From Chionis minor (lineage: Eukaryota > Chordata > Aves > Charadriiformes > Chionididae), in NCBI GenBank assembly GCA_013398295.1, contig VZSF01006733.1, forward strand, positions 186,001 through 250,000: a stretch of 64,000 nucleotides of DNA, in the 5' to 3' direction. Under the pieces are notes generated by a model. The model made no database searches, was not told the DNA's origin, and worked only from the letters and a program-made list of their open reading frames with translations. The translations under genes were made by a program, and so were the position numbers. This document shows, in pieces, positions 24,777-36,800 of this stretch (the first letter of the stretch is position 1; each line of letters opens with the position of its first letter).

Positions 24777-25400
24777 CAGAATCACAGAATGTTAGGGGTT
24801 GGAAGGGACCTCTGGAGATCATCTGGTCCAACACCTCTGCCAGAGCAGATTCACCTACAACAAGTTGCACAGGATGGCATCCAGGTGGCTTTGGAATGTC
24901 CCCAGAGTTGGAGACTCCACCACCTCTCCAGGCAGCCTATTCCAGTGCTCTGCCACCGACAAAGAAAAGAAGTTCCTCGCCATGTTCAGATGGAACTTCC
25001 TGTGTTCAAGTTTGTGCCCATTACCTCTTGTCCTGTCCCTGGGCACCACTGAAAGAAAGACTGATCCCCTCCTCCTGACACCCTCCCTGTAAGTATTTAT
25101 GAGCATTGATGAGGTGCCCCCTCAGTCTTCTTTTCTCCATACTAAAGAGACCCAACTACCTCAGCTTCATTACTGGACCCAGAACTGACCCCTGAGAAAC
25201 ACCACTAGTCACAGGCCTCCGACTAGACTCTGCCCCACTGATCACAACCCTCTGAGCTCTACCTGCCAGCCAGTTTTCAATCCAGCCCACTGGCCATTCA
25301 TCTAATCCACATTTCCTAAACTCACCTATGAGGATGCTGTGGGAGATGGTGTCAAAAGCCTTGCTACAGTAAAGGTAGACAATGACTCATCTTCCTTGAA
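24777..25400 (-). mobile_element. CR1 LINE with internal deletion, antisense
   Basis: The 3' end lies at the left (AATCACAGAATGTTAGGGGT, then TGGTCCAACACC) and the element runs right on the - strand. From 24777 to about 25170 it holds the 3' untranslated region and the ORF2 C-terminal part, including residues readable as RWNFLCSSLCP in the opposite sense frame. From about 25171 to 25400 the - strand encodes part of the reverse transcriptase: SKAFDTISH near 25340-25375, then GWIENWLAGRAQRVVISGAE and a QGSVLGP-type block near 25180. The catalytic FADD-box region that normally follows is missing. The element is therefore 5'-truncated and internally deleted, and is dead. Confidence 0.92.
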
Positions 25401-27169
25401 TACCCTCTTTTATAAACCTTACAGAATTTATTTCATCACTTTTATTTGGTGTTTATATGAAACTATTGCAGATGGTGCAAGATAATTTGGACTGCAGTTC
25501 ATCTGTTGCATTAGTTATCGTATTATCCTTGTAAGAACTTCTCCAAAATAATCTGTTAAATTACTGTCTAGCTGGGCAATGCCGTGTGTCCTGAAAATTG
25601 ACTGAAGTAGCAAGCAGAGGTGTCCAGCTGACTCCTGCAGCTTATTGATCATCCATAACAGTCTGCTATGCAGCTTGCTGATGAAATACCCATAAAATAC
25701 TAAGCTAGTTTAAAATGGATTGTTTAATGACAGTAGAGAGTAAACAGATATATTTATAAAGGCTAGAAATTTAAGGGGAAAAAACACAATCTAGACAGGA
25801 ACAAAGTTACCTGGAGAAAAGAAGTTTGAAAATTTAGTGCTTAATTCCCAGGGTAGTAAAATCAGGAAGCATTCACAGAAGTGGGATTGTTCAGTTACAG
25901 TTTGGTGAATGCTAAGCGTCTTACCACATGGCAAGTAAGGTTTTACTGGAAAATATGCTGGTGATGGCATTGGTGAGACAATAAACAACTTGACATTGCT
26001 AGAATGATGCATTGAGTGGGAACCGGAGACAGACACGAATGGCACAATGGCCAGCATTGAGTAGTCTGATTGAAAGGCCATGACACAAATACAATGTCAT
26101 GGAACAGTTCATTCTTTTAAAGTAAAAGTAGCATTTTTCTTCACAGCAGGACATATACTAATGTGAACCTGGATCAAATCAAACGTAAAAAATTAATAAT
26201 GAAGGGGATAAGGGACGTACCAAAGCTCACTTTGGTATAAAATAATACTTCTCATGGAGTATTCTAAATAATTATCACCTACCCCTCCTCAGAGATTTTA
26301 GGCTAGCTCTCACCTAATAATGTGATGGTGGAGGAAAGCATTAGTTTATCTTTGTAGCTGAGGCGGAGTGATGACAGAATTCCATTCCAGCCCACTCTGA
26401 ATTGCTAATAGAATTGCAAAGGCACTGAGTCAAAGCACAGGGAGAGATTTTTTTTCTTATGCAGCATTATTGATATTATACTCAGAATGCTATATAAAAC
26501 ATACAAAAACTGTTGATGTTGCGGTGCAAAACATGAAATACAAAGCATCCTGTGATAAATGCAGGATTATAATTCCATTAGAGGTTTAAGAGGAGTGGAT
26601 GCAATGAGAGTATTCAAGAGAAAAAAATGTAAGAAGGCATGAATGTGAATATATGGAGTTTAACTAAGTCATAATGAATAGATACAATATTTGCCTTTAT
26701 GTATTTAATAAATTATGTATGAAATAAAGTTATTTTTGCACTTAAATTGTAAAAAAGAAGGAGAAATTACATTAAACCTTGAGTACTGTACGTGTACTTT
26801 CAAGTTGAGGATTAATATACCCCTGAAAAGAGATCTGCAAATATTATCACTAAATATTATTCACTGCTCGTTTAGTTTTAGAACATGGACTCTGGAAGAA
26901 GCACACAGAATACAAGTCAATAGGCCAAGCTGAGGGGCTTTGAATTTATTGAGCTCAGGTATGCCAGTGATTTTTTCTATGTTTTATTTTTTTTAGTTTG
27001 TTTTTTCCTCATTTTTTTTCTGCTTTTTTTTGTTTGGTTGGTTGGTTTGGGTTTTTTTTTTTCTCATTTCATGCTTCTGTACAGCTATATTTAACCTCCA
27101 TAAATGTGAAATATAAAACTGGGGTCACACGACCAAGTTCTGTCTGAATTTCCTCTAGAGATCTGAATC
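25401..27169. other. Unique AT-rich DNA, no gene seen
   Basis: No repeat or coding signal recognised. T-rich and T/G-rich simple sequence occurs at about 26970-27062, just before the GC-rich island. Confidence 0.5.
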
Positions 27170-27660
27170 CCCAGTTCACCATCCTCTGTGCACGGACATT
27201 GGCATTTGGAGGAGCCACAACCTGACGTGGTTTTCAGGTGCACTGTGGGGCACTGCCAGGGCCAGCAGCTCCTCGGGCCTGGGGCTGGGGGTGTCAGGGG
27301 CTCTCAGGGTGGCTAGGCAGGGTCTGGCAGCCATGACCCGTCTCCTCCCAGGCAGGGCAGGATGGAGGGCAGCCAGGGCAGCCCCAGCCCCTGACATCAG
27401 ACATATCCCTGGGGAGAGGGGTGGGATGTTGGCCCACAAGCTGAGCGTCTGGATCAGGCACAGTGAGGGGAATCAGTAACAGACGCATCCCAGGATGGCC
27501 AGGCAGGGCAGTGGGGACAGGAATGGGGTGAGGTCAGAGCAGGCCAGGCAGGACCACCATGGTGATGTGGCCAGGGCTAGAGCTCAGGTGAGGGCCATGA
27601 GTCTCAGCCAGAAACAGCTTCCCCCAAGTGTGGGCTGGCCCCGCTGAGGGCTTTAGTTTT
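27170..27660. other. GC-rich island of unknown origin
   Basis: Base composition changes abruptly from AT-rich to strongly GC-rich for about half a kilobase. CpG dinucleotides are few, so it is not a typical CpG-island promoter. A degenerate GGCCAGGCAGGGCAG-like motif recurs (near 27310, 27350, 27497 and 27543), suggesting an old minisatellite or GC-rich repeat. Frames of 60-90 codons on both strands are rich in Gly, Pro, Ala and Arg and reflect composition. It may be an inserted retroposon, part of an LTR, or an exon of a non-coding RNA; I cannot decide. Confidence 0.5.
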
Positions 27661-28040
27661 CTTCATTACAGCTTTCTTCAAGGTCAGCAGCCATGTGTGC
27701 TCCTCCTCAGTTGGCTGGGTGCCCTGTTAGCCACAGGGGACCACCTCAGATCCTGAGGGGATCCAGGGCCAGAAAGTCACGCTGGGGCCTTATCCATACT
27801 TGTCTTTCTTCACACCGTAACCTCACGAGGGTGCACAACTTTGTTGGACGCATTGCTAACCAAATGCTTGGTCTTGATCTTGCAGATGTTCTCTACATAA
27901 GGCATGGGCAAAGTAAGATACTTAGGCCTGGATTTCCACATGTCCTTTTGATCTTCTTCTCTCTTACACAGAGCAGCCCAAGTTTCTCCGGGCCACACAC
28001 AGAAAGAGCAACTCAGACTTTTAAACCTCATTGTTAAAGC
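27661..28040 (-). other. Moderate-GC segment with an unidentified 73-codon frame
   Basis: On the - strand a frame from 28031 to 27810 encodes a lysine-rich peptide, for instance YVENICKIKTKHLVSNASNK toward its end. The downstream - strand sequence keeps partly open, Lys/Thr-rich frames broken by stops. This texture resembles a decayed processed pseudogene, but I could not match it to any ribosomal or other protein I know, and no poly(A) remnant is evident. It is adjacent to the GC-rich island, so both may be one inserted unit. Confidence 0.2.
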
Positions 28041-30413
28041 ACTCCACTACAGGGGAAAACTTCAGTTCCTACCCTCATCTCAGTATACATTTCCATTTCT
28101 CTATCAGGAGCAGTCTTTGGATAAAATATTTGCCCAGGCATTAGATTAAGAACTCAAAACCATGCATTCTGCCACTGGGAGAAGAGCCCTAGCTCTGCAG
28201 GGTAGCACCTAGGTTATTCTCATGGACTGGAGAGATTCATGACAAAAACTGCCAGAGCTGCTGCATTTTTTCCCATCTTCTCCCAGCTAACTGGAAATTT
28301 CCTGTCTCCTCTTCATATTGCCCTGGTCCTAGGAGCCCCATATTTGTTCTTACATTCAAGATAGAAGGTGAACATCATCCACAATAACCTTTTGATGTGC
28401 TCTGATTGTAAAGATATAAGACTTTGCTGTGATTCAGAGCACCAGTGGGCTTCGTTTTGAACTACTATTAATCAACTGTTTGCTATGCTGCATAGCCTTA
28501 TATCAGACCCCAATGGAACCTCCATGAAATTCAGGCTTGTGCCCCATCTGTGAACAAAGCAGAAGCTGGACAGAAATGCAATACATGGTCATTCAGGTTA
28601 GTGTGGGGCCCAGAGGGAAGAGCTAGCTGATGGCTTCAGTGGCCTCCGAGACTCCAGTTCCTATATTCTGACCACCTGAATTTAGGCAAAATGATGAAAT
28701 ACTTTGCCCTTAGTCTCCTTTGAAGAAATGAAATCGAAGCTTCAAGAATTTTACCATTCCTTTCTTTTAATTTTCTAATTAAGAAAGGATAAAATTATCA
28801 ATTCTGACACATATCTGTCAGGTTTTTAGATAATCAGGATCACTGACTTTTTGCATCAGTACAAAATGAGATAAAGCAGATAATGTATGGCAAGATGTCT
28901 TTTCAAGTTTTCTTTAGTATAGTTTTGGCATTTGAGGGGAAATTAATCTAATACTGCAAGAGACACTTAGAATCCTCCTGTAGTTCAGTGTGTTGGATAC
29001 CTATGCTGATTATTCTTCCTTTTGATGGAAATGACTCCACATTTGTCTGTATTACATTTCCTTTGCCACCTGTCATTATCCCATTTATAAACCAGGTTCC
29101 TAAGTCCTTCGAAGCTTACTTGTCAAGGGCTCAGTACTGATCTGTTTCAGTCCCCCCTTCTCCCTTCATACTCAGACATGAAAGCTAACTAATTAATCAA
29201 GATTAAAAGTTGTAGAGAACGAAAAAAAAAACCATGGTGCGTTCAACAGGACAGCACTTAATTATTTTCCTCACCTAATAATAGTACCTTCTGAATAGAT
29301 CCTTGTGTGTGCTCTTTTTTTAAACAACTTTCTTACGCCTTCTTAATTAAGGCAGAGCTTTGTGACTTGTGGTTTCTATGTGATTCAGTGACAGGGTATC
29401 TGAAAGTTCAAATTAATTATCCAGTTCAGCGCGACTGCTACTACCCACTTTCTGTAACCTAATTAATGAATGGCTACAAATGGTTCTGGGGTGGGTCACA
29501 ACAGGATTTATACAGGCACACAGGTGGGGAGAGGCATGTGTTGCCTCTATGTGTTGCCTCCTACGTGCTGGTCTGCAGCAACTGTAACGTATTGTATACT
29601 CAGAATAAGCTCAGACAGCAATCAACAGGGAAAAAAGGACCAAACTGGACTTCTGAGTCAAGTACCTCTGAGCTTATGCTGGCAATATAGACATTTATGA
29701 GAACTTGGCTTTGTTAAATGCATCTCTCGTTGCTTCTTTTTTCACAACATCTATTCTGAGTAAAGATAAGCAAACCGATAGAATACACCTTTTTATAAGT
29801 AAATAAAAAAGTCAAACAAAAAACTAGTTTGTCCTTGACACAAATAAAAAAAATCTTCTTAGATTTCCAAATGGTGTACCAAAATCATCTTGTGTATTAT
29901 CCAGAAGTAAAAATGCAAATTTACAATAATTTTTTTTAATTTCAAGGCTATCAGCCTTCCTTAAAGTGTTACCATCAAGTTATAATATACAATAATGACT
30001 ACACTAATATTATTGAAAGAAATTCATTCAGCATGAATACACTCTGCATCAGAATCCTACTGCTGTACATCAAAGGATAGCTTGAAGTTTTAATACTTTT
30101 AATGCTATAGAGTATCTAAGTGCCTAGTTGCATAAATGAAGTTAGCACACTTTGTCCACATGTTGCATTCTTTTGATAATTTGGCTGAGTTTCTGTTACT
30201 AAAATGCTTTCCAGATGCCATCATTGCTATTACAGATCTAATCCAAGTTTAGAATGCCTAAACTAGGGGGAAAAAAAAAAAAAGACAAAACTTTATAAAA
30301 GGAAAAGCCTAAGAATCAGTTCTTCAGGGACTGCAGTAACTGTTTCTGAACAATGTTTAAGACTGTCTTACATTTATACTTATCGAGATATAAAGTCCAA
30401 AAAGCAAAAATAC

Positions 30414-30483
30414 CTGCTTTATCAGGATTTGATGATGCTTTGATACATGTTTATACTCTTTTATGACTGAATAGTCCTCTTCA
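30414..30483 (-). other. Weak exon-like segment on the - strand
   Basis: On the - strand, GGATCTCTGTTTTTCAG precedes 70 nt that are open in one frame only (one leading base, then 23 codons beginning EEDYSVIKEYKHVSK), followed by GTATTTTT. The 3' splice site is good; the donor CAG|GTATTT is weak. No partner exon was found on this strand, so it is recorded as a low-probability exon only. Confidence 0.13.
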
Positions 30484-30965
30484 CTGAAAAACAGAGATCC
30501 TATAATTTGGATTCATTCAAAGAATAGCAGTAAATAAAGTTAAAAAGTCACATTTCCTTGTAATGTAAATAAAATAAAGAACATGAGATTTTTTTTTTCC
30601 TAGATGATAAAATAAATGCAATACTGTTCAGATACTGCATTATTTTCAGTCTTATGAGCTGCATTTACAACTAAGCTTTACCAATATGTTAGGTTGATAA
30701 TGCAGTCATATATCAAAGTGGTGTTGTCAGATGACTATAAGACTGATACAGACTCTGGGAAAGAGATGAATAACCCCAGATATATTTGTTCTCAAATTAA
30801 ATCAAAGCAATCCAATAAATATGTTCTATTTCCAGACTTTCTAAAGGAACAACAGAAACATTTCATCCATGCAAGTTGTACCATGAAATTATACTACAAG
30901 GTTTTTATACATTAATTGAGGCTATGCTTCTTGTACAAAACAGTAATTTTTTTTTTTTTGAACAG

Positions 30966-31113
30966 GAGTTACTCTGAAAAAACATTCTCCTATGCAGAGA
31001 GCAATGCAGATCAAAGTGTATTTGAAAATGTCCTGTATTGTATTGATGAGGCAAACTTCTGTAGCAAGGTGCTATGTAAAAGAAGGAAAACGATTTCATA
31101 TTTTGTATTGTAA
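30966..31113 (+). other. Alternative exon candidate on the + strand
   Basis: A 14-T run followed by GAACAG makes a strong 3' splice site. The following sequence is open for 48 codons to TAA at 31111-31113 if two bases are carried in, which matches the phase left by the candidate exon at 10782. An internal donor (AAG|GTGCTA after 31068) would leave phase 0, also compatible with the exon at 40715. The peptide (SYSEKTFSYAESNADQ, then SVFENVLYCIDEANFCSK) has no motif I recognise. It competes with, or is an alternative to, the 19-nt micro-exon. Confidence 0.18.
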
Positions 31114-33783
31114 AGGTAAATTTTAAGGCACAGAAATGTTTTAATAAATTAACTCTTCTATTGCATTACTGTAATATGGCATTGTTATCCTTCCTATGTG
31201 TGATCATAAAGGTTGCATGAAAGGTTACATTCCCTTTTATTGAACAGATAGGAAATTACTGCTTTCTGTCCTAATAATAAAAGACCGCAGACCACACAGA
31301 TTCAAATCTACCAGGCTGACTTGGGTCACACAGAGTATAAACAAGCAGAATCTGTACAGAAATCTTAATATTTGAGCTGCTGTAAGTAAAGCAATGGATC
31401 AGATGGCGCCACTTAGTATTTTACATCAGGCCAGGTAAACAAAGGGAGATATATGGTTTCAGTATTCTTATTTTGTCAAACGGAGATTAGAGCTGCAAGG
31501 GCTGCAGAAAAACCAAACTGATGATACAAATCCATTTGTTTAATGAAAAGTACTTAAAATGTTTAGCATACAAAGGGACCAGAAGCCTCCTATTTTGCTG
31601 CAGTTTCATTCACCCAAGCATGACATCTGTCTAGAACATCTACCCTCCTTGTCTCATAGTTTCTTATGCTATAACACTGGTTAAATCATATCTTCATAAT
31701 GCACTCTGTTTCAGACGTTAAAAGATACCTTATTTAATGATGAATTAACTGAAAAACAAGTGTGATTGTGCAAAAGTGATTTTCAGTCACTTTGGACAAA
31801 TTAAGGCCAAGCCTGAATTGTAAGTCAAAGTTTAAACTGCATCATTGTTGACTAAAAACCTATTGAAGAGCAGGGTTGTGAAAATGCATACATTCCAAAA
31901 ATCTTCCATTTCCCACTCATGTTTCTGAATTCATGGAAATACTCTGAGAGGAAATCTGATCCTTAGTGAGCCAACATAAAATAAAACCCAAATATGAGTA
32001 AAGTGATTAAGTGAATTACTTAGAAAATTCACTTGATATTGGGATTATATCTTTGACTAATACCAGGAAAAGAAAAAAAGAACAGCTTTTTTTCAAGAGG
32101 TTTTGGGAGAAGTTTTATATACATATATATATGAACATATATTTAATTCTCATTAACTCTACTAAAATCCACAGGTGAAATGTACACAGTTTTGCCATTT
32201 TCTTCACTTCTTGTTTTTAATAAAAGACAAAGACAATAGTGAAATTTATCTAACCAACACTATTCTATTTTTATGTAGCTAGCCACGTTTGTCTGCTCAT
32301 ATGTTGTGCATCTATGTCTCAACACCGGAACTTCTGTTTGGCAAATGCAGGGGGACACCACTTGCAGTTAAAGCTGAACCTGTGTTACTTGCACACTATA
32401 CAAATAGTCTCAATGTAGATGCATGAGCGTGACATGACTGAAGGGCATGACAAGAAGGATTGAAGCACAATCTTTCTTGAACAGTATAACACATTGTCAT
32501 TATGGATCAACACTCCAAAGAGTTTAATACAGCTTTTACACTGTCACTGTTGTCTTAGCTTTCACTAGCTCCCTGCTCTCAGTAAACAGATTTTTTTGTC
32601 GAGCTCCATAATTTTTCTTTTTAAAGGGCTATAGTGTTCATTTTGAAGGAAAACTTACAATCACAGAAATAAACCTAATTTAACATTTTAACAAAGATAG
32701 TACTTATTGTAACATTTAAATCAGTGCTTAAAAGATATGTCCTACAGCTCATGTATATCCATCCAGCTGAAGGGTAACAGTTTCTGCTTTTAGAATGTAA
32801 TTTTTACCAGCTGAACCCTTTTAACACAACATTTTTCAAAGCCTTGTGTGGAGGCTGTATTCCATGTCATCTGTCACTTGAAAGGATAAAGTTAATCTTT
32901 TATTGTCTAAGCTAACAATTAGCAATGAACTACATCTGTGATTCTTACATTTTATATATATTATTATAAAATTTTAATAAACACTGTCTATTGATACATT
33001 TAAAATATATTAAACAATGGTGTTGGCAAATGAAGAAGTTGTACACTGAAGACAGAACTATAAGAAGAAAATCTTTTCCTGAAAATAAGATAAGAAGAGA
33101 TAAAACCTGCTATAATTGTCAAGGCAAGAGAACAGTCTTTTACCTGACTTCCTTATATGTTCTGGAAAGAGATGGTTCCCCCTGCCCAGGTCTAAACTGA
33201 GGTTGAGCAACAGTTAAAATGTACGTCCTGACTTCCTCTGTTAGGCAAGGGGTAGGATGGAATTACACATCTGAATAAAACCCAAGGTGGATCTGCATAT
33301 GTAAGTTTTTAGTCAGATCCAGATCTCTTCTGGGACAGTACAGGGGGAAGGAAGGCCTGCTTCAGCAATTGCTCCCCAGCCAGAATGACATATATCTTTC
33401 TGGTAGCTTGGTAGCTGGGAAACACAAAGAGAAAACTTCTCAGAGTGAAGTCCAGGTAGAAAGAAACATGCATTACCTTTGCCATGTCCTCTCTCTAAAC
33501 CCAGGAATACTGTTGTTGATGTTTGGGACTACTGAAAATGTAGTATTTCTTTTGCTTAGCCTTGCGTTTGTTGCTGGTGATTTCCAAATAACTAGCAAAC
33601 TAGTTTTGTTTTTCTGGCTGTGGTCAATCTAAAATCTCAGAGTTAAAGGGATCCCTCTATGCAACCTTATGGACTAGTTTAAGAGCTAATCATTTAGGAC
33701 AGAGTTTGTAATAGTTTTTGTTGACTTGCATGAGCCTTAACCTTCACAAAATATGACAGAACACCGGGTAGTATATTGGGTAG

Positions 33784-33789
33784 TGTGTA

Positions 33790-33825
<36 letters not shown>

Positions 33826-33826
33826 A
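33784..33826. repeat. (TG)n(TA)n compound microsatellite
   Basis: About fourteen TG units run directly into seven TA units. A typical polymorphic dinucleotide repeat. Confidence 0.95.
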
Positions 33827-36800
33827 GTAGTACACTCTACCAGAATGAGGTTTTTAAATACCAAGATCCACTGCTTCAAAACAAAACAAAATAACAACAG
33901 TAAAAACAAACTCAACTATGATGGACATATTATACTAGACTCCATAAGAGGAACAAAACTTTTTTCAGCAAGAAATCTTTGTGGCTTTTTACTTCTCAAA
34001 TGCTGTGATTTCTGAACTATAAGGTGGGGAAAGAAAGAAAGAAAAAAAAAAAAGCAAGCAAAGTGTGACACTTATTCTGCTCTCTGCAGGAGTTACCTTT
34101 ATTTAATTCTCAGTTTTAACAGGAAACTGCTGTTTCACCCAGAGTTGGGCATTATTGAACAGCCCTTTGTCCTTAGTTCACCCTTCAAAATCTGAACTCC
34201 TTGAACTCAAGTTCTCATACAGGCGTCTTGTCATCTTGTCATAATATCAAGTTTATATTTCCTGGCATAAAACTAAGTGATTCCTCTAAGTGATAATTCC
34301 AAATACTTTATTTTCCACATTGAATGAGTCATCTGTTAACACTTGAAATCAGCACCTTTAATCCTTTTACTATTTTGAATTTGCCAGCACTTGCTGACTT
34401 TATTACCCAGCGAAGGTATGTATAACTCCTCTTTCCATTTCTTAAACCTCTAGTTGAAAACTTTGAATAGGCTTACTTACATTTCTATCATTAGTGGCCA
34501 ACACTGCAAAAAAACCCACTGCAAAACTGCCTGGGTTTTGTAGGTGCTGAGCTCCAACAGTCCTCACAGATGTCAGCGGATGCTGAAATTAATCTTTGTT
34601 TGAAAAAGGTCTGTCGTGGCTATGCACCACAGGGACTTTATTCCCTTCTACGGTATGTAAAACCTCAAACCAGGACAAGGTCTGGGAAACAGCATACCAA
34701 ATCATTCTGTCTAACTGTAGGCACTTACATTTAAAGTGTAATTGAGGACAATTAATACTGGACACTAAAGGTATATAAATAAAATAAGACAGACAGGGAG
34801 AATGAATATACCAATAAAAATGTAATAGACAGAGGGCGTGAAAATTAGGAAAGCAACTTTTGGCCTGATATATAAATTGGAACCTAACAAGTGTCACTGT
34901 GAAAGTCACACATGTACAAAGCCTGGGCTGGGTGAATAGTGACAGTGAAGGGCATGCTGACAGTTTTCTGTCTGTAATTTAATTATTCCAAGATGTCCTT
35001 ATGTGCATGTTATATAATGCAATTAGAATGGGAGGGGAGGAGAAAGCAGATTTTTTTTTAATTGGCAATTTTTGAAGATACTATGCTTCTGCCCATAAAT
35101 GAACTGATTCTGATCTTATTCTGTGCCTATGATATAACATCATAATATAAATTACTATGCATCTACAGTGACTTTATTATGCAAATGCATAAACTCAGCT
35201 TGCAGCTCTGCTTTTATATATAGTTTTGGACTTGACCAGAGAACACATGATAGAATCTTACCAGTTCACATGTTTTTTCTCTTCCTCTGACACAGACGTG
35301 CACACAAACACGTGAGCAGCATTTCTACTCAGAGTTCATAAAGAACACATGCACTGTATCTGTTTGAAGCTTTAAAAATAAAGACAAACAGAAGAGAAGC
35401 TCAAACCAGAGAAAATCATACCTAAATTTGTGTTCTTATTTGTATGCTGAATATAGCAATAAGTAAATACTGTTATTTCTTGATCAAAGTTAAAGTTACT
35501 AAGTATGAAACCCTTGAGGTGTTTCTTCACTTCACTTTGCTTGCTTTTAATAAAGTTTAAAAAGTTTATTGAGGCATTGAAGCTTAAGTTTTTGTTATGA
35601 GAGATGGAACAAAAGAATACGGATATCTTTTCATATAATGGGAGTTTCCCAGAAGTTTTATGAACTGAGCTGAATGAAATTAAAGGAATTATTCCCTAAT
35701 GGTGATGACTATTTAAATTGACAGTGAAATCTAACCAGACTGCGGTTGTTTTTCAGAACAACTGATCCTCATAACTTCTGCTATTTAGCTTCTAATATAA
35801 TGGCAACAGTACTTTCTCCATACCAGCAACTGAACAGTGGTTCAGGGACCCTTTAGAAAAGAATGCGGGTTTAGGTTTCTGCACCACCCTACATTCAGCT
35901 ATAAGAGCACAATTATTCTGGTGAGAGGTGGATCCTAATTCTTATGGGGTGGAGAAAAGACATCTTTTGAAAGCTGCTGGTGAACAAAGGAAAATGTGGG
36001 AATAGCTAATTACAGAGAAAAATTCTAAATGGGTATTTATGGACTTAGATTCAAGGACCACTGAAGCTAATATGAACTTTTCCATTTAATTCCTGTTTAA
36101 CACATGAAAGGCAGGTCAAACAAAGTGGTCTCCCCTCCCTTTAGAGATTTCTATGGAACAATACTGAAGAATACACTTTAACTTTGCCCTTCCTCAGCAC
36201 TTTCAGGACCAATGTAATGGAAGATAGGAGTTCCATAGCTAAATATAAAGTTTTAGAATGCTTAATATTAAGGTCTCTGTAAATCAGTGATAAATGAACT
36301 CATCAATTGAACTGTTCTCTAACTATTTTTAAAAGTGTCCTTAAAAAACATGCTATATCCATCTGGCTATAAAATCATTGGTAGTATCCTACTGTATTAT
36401 ACCTTCTGCTAATGGATACTGTAGTATAAAACTACTAGTGCAAAGGCAATAGCTCTGAAAGCAATCAGCCTGAAAGTAAATCATAAAAAGCTAGAAGACT
36501 GGCAATATTCTCAGCAAGATGAAGAATAGAAAACCACAAGCAATAAGTGCATTCTTTCTACTTCACTACATTCTACTTCCTCTCTGTTAGAGTTCTGGAT
36601 TTGTGACAAAGCTAATTAAAAAAAAAAAAAAAGGGGGAAAAAAACCCCAATTGCCTTTCAAAATACCAATATTACACACAGAAACTAACATTTTTCAAAA
36701 TGTATGGGCACTGGCAATCTAATTCTTTTTATATATTAGTTTCTCTTTTTTTTTTTTTCTCTAAAGCATGGGATGAATTAAACGTGCAGCTCAAAGAAAA

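Larger units (their letters stand above)
28041..33783. other. AT-rich unique DNA with two weak exon candidates
   Basis: Largely featureless. A run of A follows at 30271-30283 and a T-run at 30946-30959. A - strand exon candidate (30414-30483) and a + strand exon candidate (30966 onward) are listed separately. No interspersed repeat recognised. Confidence 0.45.

Noticed and set aside
24593..25106. Long frames of 80-160 codons on both strands
   Set aside because: They are translations of the CR1 element in sense and antisense, not host genes.
26878..26957. 80-nt + strand segment between CTGCTCGTTTAG and GTATGCC
   Set aside because: All three frames contain stop codons.
34388..34415. 28-nt + strand segment between TTTGCCAG and GTATGTAT
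   Set aside because: Open in phase 0 but leaves phase 1, for which no following exon was found; too short to support alone.
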